A stretch of 42,520 nucleotides of DNA from an uncultured Lachnospiraceae bacterium (GTDB taxonomy: Bacteria > Bacillota > Clostridia > Lachnospirales > Lachnospiraceae), in the NCBI GenBank assembly GCA_910579685.1, contig CAJTVN010000037.1, positions 1-42,520 of the forward strand. The letters run 5' to 3'. This document shows positions 37,837-42,520 of this stretch, piece by piece. Each line of letters begins with the position of its first letter. Position 1 is the stretch's first letter. Both the position numbers and the translations under genes were made by a program. The notes under the pieces were generated by a model. That model was not told the origin of the DNA, did no database searches, and saw nothing but the letters and a program-made list of their open reading frames with translations.

Positions 37837-39604
37837 CTTCCCCGAACTGCATGTTGTAGAGCTCGCTGTAGCGTCCGTTTCGTTGAAGAAGCTCCTCGTG
37901 CTTCCCCGTCTCCACGATCCGCCCGCCGTCCATTACGATAATTTTGTCCACGCCCATAATGGTGGAAAGACGGTGGGCAATGACAATGGAGGTCCTGCTC
38001 TCCATCAGCTTGTCAAGGGCTTCCTGAACCAGCTGCTCGGATTCGGAATCCAGGGCGCTGGTGGCCTCGTCCAGAATCAGCAGACGGGGATTGCGCAGGA
38101 ATACCCGGGCAATGGAAAGGCGCTGCTTCTGGCCTCCGGAGAGGCCGATTCCGCGTTCACCAAGCAGGGTGTCCCACCCATTCGGACATTTCCTGATAAA
38201 ATCCCAGGCATTGGCGGCTTTTGCCGCCTTTTCCATTTCCTCCAAAGTGGCGTCCGGCTTGCCGTAGCGCAGATTTTCCGCAATGGTTCCGGAGAAGAGG
38301 ATGGTATCCTGAAAGACCATGCCCATCTGTCCGTAGAGAGAGGAAAGGGTATAATCCTGCAGGGGACGCCCGGAGAGAAGAATGGAGCCGCTGTCAATGT
38401 CGTAAAATCTTGCAAGCAGATTTACGATGGTGGTTTTGCCGCAGCCGCTGGAGCCAACCAGTGCGATCTTCTCGCCTTCCCGGATGGAAAAGCTGATGTC
38501 ATTCAGGTTCGGGACGCTGTTTTCGCTGTTGTAGCAAAACGTCACATGGCTAAAATCAATACTCATCTTTGCGTCAGGATCAAGAGGGACGGCATCCGCC
38601 TTTTCCACAATATCCGGTGTCGTGTCGAGTATTTCATAGACTCGCTCGATCCCGGCAATGGTTCTGGCAAAGACCACATTTAAATCCGCAAAACGCCGGA
38701 GAGGCGTGACAAGATACCCCAGATAGCTGTAGAACACGATCAGGTCGCCGATCGTCATCTTCCCGTTTATGATGTTCAGGGCTGAGAGGCACACGATAAC
38801 AGCGCTTATAATTTCGGAGAAGGCTGCGGTGACGGAAACACCCAGGGAGGAAAAGCGGTTTCTGCGGCGGGTAAAACGGTATATGGTCCGGGAGATATTC
38901 CCGAACTGCTCCATTTCGTGTTCCTCCATGTGGAAGAGCTTTACCACGGCAAAGCCCGCCATACGCTCCTGCAGATAACCGGAAATTCCGGAGATTTCGT
39001 CCTGGGTCTGCCGGCTGCTTTTGCGGATCCTTTTGCGGATTTCCCTGGTGGTGATCACGGAGATCGGGAGCGTGATGAACGCAACAATCGTCAGTGGAAT
39101 ATTGACGCACAGCATAAGGTACAGATAAACGCCGAGTATGATCGAGTCGATCCATACATTGGTCGCCACGTTCCAGATGAAGCCGTGAACCTGTTCCACG
39201 TCGCTGCTGATACGGGTCACCAGCTCTCCCGATTTGTTCTCCTGGTGGAACCTGGCGCCCATGAGCTGCAGGTGGTCGTAGAGCTGGCAGCGCATGGTGT
39301 GCATGATCCGGTTGGACACTTCCTGGGAGCCGGCCTCCCGCAGAAACGCGGCGGGTATGTATATGCAGATAAAGCAAAACAGCATGAGGAAGAGCCATTT
39401 GTATATTTCGTGGATTTTCTGATCCGCAGTGAAAATACTGTCCGGGGCAAGAACCTGATCGGTAAAATATTTCAGTACCTGAGGCAGCATCAGGGGAAGC
39501 GTCAGTTTGAGCACTCCCGCAAGGGTGGAAATCACGATCAGATACCAGTGAGGCTTTACATACAGCAGGGTCCGCAGGGCGGAATTATATTTTGAATTGC
39601 GCAT
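37763..39604 (-). CDS. ABC exporter, fused membrane and ATPase domains (multidrug/lipid type)
   Basis: This 613-residue half-transporter works as a homodimer. Six transmembrane helices lie within residues 15-310, with a typical GARFHQENKSGELVTRISSD coupling block. The ATPase domain has Walker A GSSGCGKTT, signature LSGGQKQRLSIA, Walker B LLILDEATSALD and the H-loop IAHRLST. A good ribosome site (AAAGGAG on the minus strand) precedes ATG 39604. After the conserved end (SELYNMQFG) a 22-residue tail is read from DNA that also encodes the 3' end of the oxidoreductase, so stop codons cross by 74 bp. A divergent AraC gene may regulate it. Confidence 0.93.
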   Translation of the reverse strand: MRNSKYNSALRTLLYVKPHWYLIVISTLAGVLKLTLPLMLPQVLKYFTDQVLAPDSIFTADQKIHEIYKWLFLMLFCFICIYIPAAFLREAGSQEVSNRIMHTMRCQLYDHLQLMGARFHQENKSGELVTRISSDVEQVHGFIWNVATNVWIDSIILGVYLYLMLCVNIPLTIVAFITLPISVITTREIRKRIRKSSRQTQDEISGISGYLQERMAGFAVVKLFHMEEHEMEQFGNISRTIYRFTRRRNRFSSLGVSVTAAFSEIISAVIVCLSALNIINGKMTIGDLIVFYSYLGYLVTPLRRFADLNVVFARTIAGIERVYEILDTTPDIVEKADAVPLDPDAKMSIDFSHVTFCYNSENSVPNLNDISFSIREGEKIALVGSSGCGKTTIVNLLARFYDIDSGSILLSGRPLQDYTLSSLYGQMGMVFQDTILFSGTIAENLRYGKPDATLEEMEKAAKAANAWDFIRKCPNGWDTLLGERGIGLSGGQKQRLSIARVFLRNPRLLILDEATSALDSESEQLVQEALDKLMESRTSIVIAHRLSTIMGVDKIIVMDGGRIVETGKHEELLQRNGRYSELYNMQFGEVIGRGCPSLLSEPQTSGLPRPAAG

Positions 39605-39675
39605 GATGAGTTCTCCTTTTTACCAAAGTATAAGGCAAAAAAACTTTGAAAACATTCAAAATTATATAATATTTA

Positions 39676-39704
39676 TTGAAAAAACTAAGTTTTCATGTCA
39701 TTAT
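39676..39704 (+). promoter_or_regulatory. Probable promoter of the AraC-family gene
   Basis: TTGAAA (39676-39681), a 17-bp spacer and CATTAT (39699-39704) lie 45 bp before the chosen start. The 145-bp divergent spacer (39605-39749) is very AT-rich and must also hold the exporter promoter, which I could not assign. Confidence 0.5.
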
Positions 39705-39749
39705 GAGAGATAGAAAGATTGCCGCACGGCAGAAAGAGGGGGAATGAAT

Positions 39750-40595
39750 ATGCCAATGCCGCTGCCGGAGGGCCAGCAGATCCTTGTGGAGAGAAAGACA
39801 TTTCAGCCGGACTACAGCATGCCTTCCATGCAGATGGCCACGGATCATTATACCATAGGCTATATCCTGTCGGGAGCCAGGAGAACGATCATGCCGTCGG
39901 GCTCATTCAGCTATCACGGGGGAAACGTGACGGCTCTGCCGCCCTACATTTATCACAGGACGGTGTCCGAAAGGCAGACGCCCTATGAGAGGATTATGAT
40001 CAAGTATTCCCCGGCTTTCGTGCAGCCTCTGATCGACAGAGCGGGCCGGCAGATTCTTGACGGGATACATGACTGGAAGGTGATTCGTTTCCCGGCGGAG
40101 AAAGGGAAAAAAATAGCGGCCATGTTTATGGATATCGCCGTGGAATATGAGAGGGAGAGTCCGTATAAGGAATTGATTCTCCAGGGGATGCTTTTCCGCA
40201 TTCTCATCACGGTGTGGGAGGAGGGAGAAGCGGAAAGGGGAGTGATTCAGCATAAAACGCTGCTTACGCCGCCCATCGTGGATGCTATTTCCTATATTGA
40301 GAATTTTTATTACAGAAATCCCTCCCTGGAGGAGACCGCCGGGGCGGCCAATTTTTCCGCACCCTATTTTTCCAGGCTTTTTCATGCGCAGATGGGGAAG
40401 TCCTACTCGGAGTATCTGAATCATGTGAAGCTGCGCCATGTATGTATTCTGCTTGCCCAGACCAGCCTGTCTGTTATGGAGATTGCGCAGGAGACAGGGT
40501 TTTGTCATGGGAATTATCTGAGCGAGCAGTTCAAAAGGAAGATGGGGATGACGCCCGGGCAGTTCCGCAGGCGATCTGCAGAGAACCGGAAATAA
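39750..40595 (+). CDS. AraC-family transcriptional regulator
   Basis: This 281-residue protein has an N-terminal cupin-like sensing region (YTIGYILSGARRTIMPSG, residues 25-90) and a C-terminal double helix-turn-helix (PSLEETAGAANFSAPYFSRL and LSVMEIAQETGFCHGNYLSE), ending KRKMGMTPGQFRR. AGAGGGGG (39735-39742) is 7 nt from ATG 39750 and too close to ATG 39744, so the former is preferred. It is divergent from the ABC exporter, which it may activate. The ligand is unknown; the cupin type often senses sugars. Confidence 0.9.
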   Translation: MPMPLPEGQQILVERKTFQPDYSMPSMQMATDHYTIGYILSGARRTIMPSGSFSYHGGNVTALPPYIYHRTVSERQTPYERIMIKYSPAFVQPLIDRAGRQILDGIHDWKVIRFPAEKGKKIAAMFMDIAVEYERESPYKELILQGMLFRILITVWEEGEAERGVIQHKTLLTPPIVDAISYIENFYYRNPSLEETAGAANFSAPYFSRLFHAQMGKSYSEYLNHVKLRHVCILLAQTSLSVMEIAQETGFCHGNYLSEQFKRKMGMTPGQFRRRSAENRK

Positions 40596-40645
40596 CTGGT
40601 TTATCCTGGAAATTCCATGTCCAATATCCTGGAAAAACAAAGCGA

Positions 40646-40681
40646 GTCAAATACCCCGCCGCAAGCAGCGGGGTATTTGAC
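40646..40681 (+). repeat. 14-bp perfect hairpin (structured spacer, part 1)
   Basis: gtcaaataccccgc (40646-40659) and gcggggtatttgac (40668-40681) form an unbroken 14-bp stem with an 8-nt loop, 50 bp after the AraC stop. No T-run follows on the + strand; on the minus strand a T-rich stretch follows. It may be a bidirectional terminator or the end of a dispersed repeat. Confidence 0.7.
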
Positions 40682-40694
40682 CCTTGCGGCATTC

Positions 40695-40723
40695 GCCAAA
40701 TGTCTGCTTCGCAGCCGCTTGGC
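40695..40723 (+). repeat. Imperfect 13-bp hairpin (structured spacer, part 2)
   Basis: gccaaatgtctgc (40695-40707) pairs with gcagccgcttggc (40711-40723) with two mismatches and one wobble around loop ttc. It lies 13 bp after the previous hairpin. Confidence 0.55.
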
Positions 40724-40754
40724 TCATTGCTCGTAGGAATAAAGTGAGATAAAG

Positions 40755-40789
40755 CCAGTAATTGGATCAAAATTACTGGTTCTTTTTTT
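40755..40789 (+). terminator. Rho-independent terminator just before the recombinase gene
   Basis: A 9-bp perfect stem, ccagtaatt (40755-40763) with aattactgg (40771-40779), has a 7-nt loop and is followed by ttcttttttt. It ends 40 bp before the recombinase start, so it may end a short transcript from the preceding spacer or act as a leader terminator for the recombinase. Confidence 0.8.
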
Positions 40790-40829
40790 CGGATCGGGAA
40801 GCGGCAATACAAAAGATAAGGAGACGGAA

Positions 40830-41477
40830 ATGGGCAGTATATACGGATATGTGAGGGTCAGCACGAGAGAACAGAACGAGGATCGGCAGATGGTTGCGCT
40901 GAGCGCATTGCAAATAGAAAGGAATAATATTTATGTGGATAAACAGTCGGGAAAAGATTTTAACCGGCCCATGTACAGGAGGCTTTTGAAGAGGCTGCAG
41001 CAGGACGATATTCTTTATGTGAAAAGTATTGACCGGCTTGGCAGGGATTATAAGGAAATCTTGGAGCAGTGGCGGATATTGACCAAGGAAAAGCGGGTGG
41101 ATATTGTGGTTCTGGATATGCCGCTCCTTGACACGAGGAGGGGAAAAGACCTGATGGGAACTTTTCTCAGCGATATCGTGCTTCAGGTGTTGTCCTTTGT
41201 GGCGGAAAACGAGCGGAAAAACATAAGGCAGAGGCAGAGGGAGGGAATTGAGGCCGCAAGAATGCGGGGCGTGCGTTTCGGAAGACCGGAGCTGCCCCTG
41301 CCCAAGGATTTCGGACAGATCTGCGTCAGGTGGGAGGCCAGGGAGCTGACCGGGAGAGAGGCGGCAAAGTTGTGCAATATGTCTATGTCATCGTTTTACC
41401 GAAAGGCCGGAAGGGAGAGGGAGATTCTGAAACTGGAAAAAACCGGTATGCCGGGCAGGGAACGTCATATAATGTAA
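40830..41477 (+). CDS. Small serine recombinase (resolvase/invertase type)
   Basis: This 215-residue recombinase catalyses site-specific cutting and rejoining through a 5'-phosphoserine intermediate. Catalytic Ser11 lies in YGYVRVSTREQNEDRQ; VKSIDRLGRDYKEI carries the active-site arginines; FVAENERKNIRQRQREGIEAA is the long E helix; and GREAAKLCNMSMSSFYRKAG is the C-terminal helix-turn-helix. Size matches resolvases/invertases, not the large phage-type integrases. AAGGAG precedes ATG 40830. There is no transposase nearby and no obvious res array beyond the hairpins upstream. Its target is unknown. Confidence 0.92.
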   Translation: MGSIYGYVRVSTREQNEDRQMVALSALQIERNNIYVDKQSGKDFNRPMYRRLLKRLQQDDILYVKSIDRLGRDYKEILEQWRILTKEKRVDIVVLDMPLLDTRRGKDLMGTFLSDIVLQVLSFVAENERKNIRQRQREGIEAARMRGVRFGRPELPLPKDFGQICVRWEARELTGREAAKLCNMSMSSFYRKAGREREILKLEKTGMPGRERHIM

Positions 41478-41497
41478 AAAACGCCTGGGAGCGTGTT

Positions 41498-42145
41498 ATG
41501 TTAAATTATATCTGGGCAGCAATGATATTTATCGGCGTGTTATTTGGAGCACTGAACGGAACCATGAAGGAGGTCACGGAATCTGCACTGCAGAGTGCGG
41601 GGGAGGCGGTTTCCCTCTGTATTTCCATGGCGGGAATCATGGCCTTCTGGGTGGGGCTGATGGAGGTTGCGGAAAAATCAGGGCTGATCCGGAAGCTTAC
41701 CGGATTCCTGTCGCCCTTTGTCACTTTTATGTTTCCGAGGATTCCCAAAGGACATAAGGCGAGGGATTATATTTCGACGAATATTATTGCCAATATTCTG
41801 GGACTTGGGTGGGCGTGTACGCCGGCGGGGTTAAAGGCGATGGAGGAGTTGGCGAAGCTGGAGGAGGAGAGGGGGACGGCTGGGATTGCGGTAAACGGCG
41901 GTGTGGAAACGGCTGGCGGGAAGAAAGGGAAGCGGGAGAGAATTGCCAGCAATGAGATGTGTACGTTTTTGATTTTGAATATTTCTTCCCTGCAGCTGAT
42001 ACCGGTGAATATGATTGCTTACAGAAGCCAATATGGAAGTGTGAACCCGGCGGGGATTATTGCGCCGGCGATTGTGGCGACGTTTGTCAGTACGGCGGTA
42101 GCGGTGGTTTATTGTAAGGGGAAGGACAGGAGACGGAGAGTCTGA
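41498..42145 (+). CDS. spmA: Spore maturation protein A
   Basis: SpmA is a membrane protein needed, with SpmB, for proper dehydration of the spore core in Bacillus. The 215-residue protein shows MLNYIWAAMIFIGVLFGALN, the GIMAFWVGLMEVAEKSGL helix, the nucleoside-recognition-type block FPRIPKGHKARDYISTNIIANILGLGWACTPAGLKAM, and ILNISSLQLIPVNMIAYRSQYGS. It is about 20 residues longer than B. subtilis SpmA because of a Gly/Lys-rich loop near residues 125-150. GGGAG at 41487-41491 supports ATG 41498. spmB, normally next, is not found downstream in this window. Confidence 0.92.
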   Translation: MLNYIWAAMIFIGVLFGALNGTMKEVTESALQSAGEAVSLCISMAGIMAFWVGLMEVAEKSGLIRKLTGFLSPFVTFMFPRIPKGHKARDYISTNIIANILGLGWACTPAGLKAMEELAKLEEERGTAGIAVNGGVETAGGKKGKRERIASNEMCTFLILNISSLQLIPVNMIAYRSQYGSVNPAGIIAPAIVATFVSTAVAVVYCKGKDRRRRV

Positions 42146-42160
42146 GGGCTCTCTGTTTTT
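42133..42160 (+). terminator. Terminator overlapping the spmA stop codon
   Basis: Stem acggagag (42133-42140) pairs with ctctctgt (42149-42156) through one wobble around an 8-nt loop that contains the spmA TGA. It is followed by TTTT. This makes co-transcription of spmA with anything downstream unlikely. Confidence 0.75.
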
Positions 42161-42246
42161 GTATCATTTTTGTGAAAGAGTGTTGAGAAGCAAAGTTTTT
42201 TGGGATATACTTATAAAAAACATGGATATTGGGATTTAAGAAATAT

Positions 42247-42520
42247 ATGAGGTATCAAGAAGTGGAAGAAAAAATAAAGAATATTATATCTGAAGTATAC
42301 GAAGAATTGATAAAATTATTTGGTAAAAAAATTGAACGTATTACTTTGTACGGTTCATATGCACGCAGGGATTTTAATTTGGAATCAGATGTTGATATCA
42401 TGATTTTATTGAATTGCGATCAAAAAGAAATAGCACAAAGACGAAAAGAGATCAGTAGAATTGCAAGCCGAATTGGTTTAAAAAATGATATTATGGTTTC
42501 ACTTCTTGCACGTAATAGTG
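42247..42520 (+). CDS. MNT-type nucleotidyltransferase, 3' end beyond the window
   Basis: At least 91 residues are open to the window edge. The minimal nucleotidyltransferase signature is clear: ITLYGSYARRDFNLESDVDIMILL, the GSxAR...SDxD motif with both metal-binding aspartates. Proteins of this size and type commonly form the antitoxin half of MNT-HEPN toxin-antitoxin pairs, adding AMP to the HEPN partner; a HEPN gene would be expected next, outside the window. The region is much richer in A/T than the neighbouring genes, suggesting recent acquisition. The ribosome site before ATG 42247 is weak. Confidence 0.85.
   Translation, partial: MRYQEVEEKIKNIISEVYEELIKLFGKKIERITLYGSYARRDFNLESDVDIMILLNCDQKEIAQRRKEISRIASRIGLKNDIMVSLLARNS

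Noticed and set aside
40531..40812. Small minus-strand frame across the structured spacer
   Set aside because: It crosses the end of the AraC gene and three hairpins, lacks a ribosome site and has no recognisable domain.

Overview
The window looks like chromosome of a spore-forming, anaerobic Firmicute, most likely a member of the Lachnospiraceae (Clostridium cluster XIVa). This rests on a Bacillus/Clostridium-type yaa-yab housekeeping cluster, Gram-positive ribosome binding sites, a spore maturation gene (spmA), ferredoxin-linked 2-oxoacid oxidation, rubredoxin, group I ECF transport and a CUT1 sugar importer with no ATPase of its own. Almost everything lies on the + strand; the only confident minus-strand gene is an ABC exporter at 37763-39604.

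Region 1 (1-10433): a 5'-truncated tRNA-Phe and a complete tRNA-Lys with a terminator, then a tightly packed run that resembles the B. subtilis yaaO-tmk-yaaQ-yaaR-holB-yaaT-yabA-yabB-yabC neighbourhood. The order is HD protein, Orn/Lys/Arg decarboxylase, pyruvate kinase, guanylate-kinase-like protein (in the tmk place), YaaR, DNA polymerase III delta', RicT, TrmN6-like methyltransferase, DUF4015 lipoprotein, RsmI. A GNAT acetyltransferase and a strong terminator follow.

Region 2 (10434-24072): an XRE regulator with a membrane domain, then the most coherent system in the window. A lipoprotein sugar-binding protein and two permeases sit upstream of a six-hairpin glycosidase, a LacI-family regulator, a GH65 glycoside phosphorylase fused to beta-phosphoglucomutase, and a second six-hairpin glycosidase. 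Four copies of an AAAAACGTTTT(C/T)G operator lie before the binding-protein gene (two), the regulator and the phosphorylase. The inferred pathway is import of an alpha-glucoside, intracellular trimming, phosphorolysis to beta-glucose-1-phosphate and conversion to glucose-6-phosphate on the same polypeptide. All of it would be under one autoregulated repressor.

Region 3 (24073-34170): an uncharacterised charged protein paired with a MATE exporter; a complete group I ECF importer (UPF0397 S component, fused double ATPase, EcfT); an orphan AgrA/LytR-type response regulator; an orphan FliD-like protein; and an overlapping four-gene unit of LytTR regulator, DUF3021 membrane protein, ABC ATPase and ABC-2 permease.

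Region 4 (34171-42520): rubredoxin and a 2-oxoacid:ferredoxin oxidoreductase built from two double fusions (gamma-delta and alpha-beta). Its 3' end overlaps a convergent ABC exporter by 74 bp. A divergent AraC regulator comes next, then a hairpin-rich spacer, a small serine recombinase, spmA without spmB, and an AT-rich MNT nucleotidyltransferase cut by the window end. I saw no CRISPR array, insertion sequence or prophage structural gene. All functional calls come from reading motifs and gene order by eye; no database search was run.
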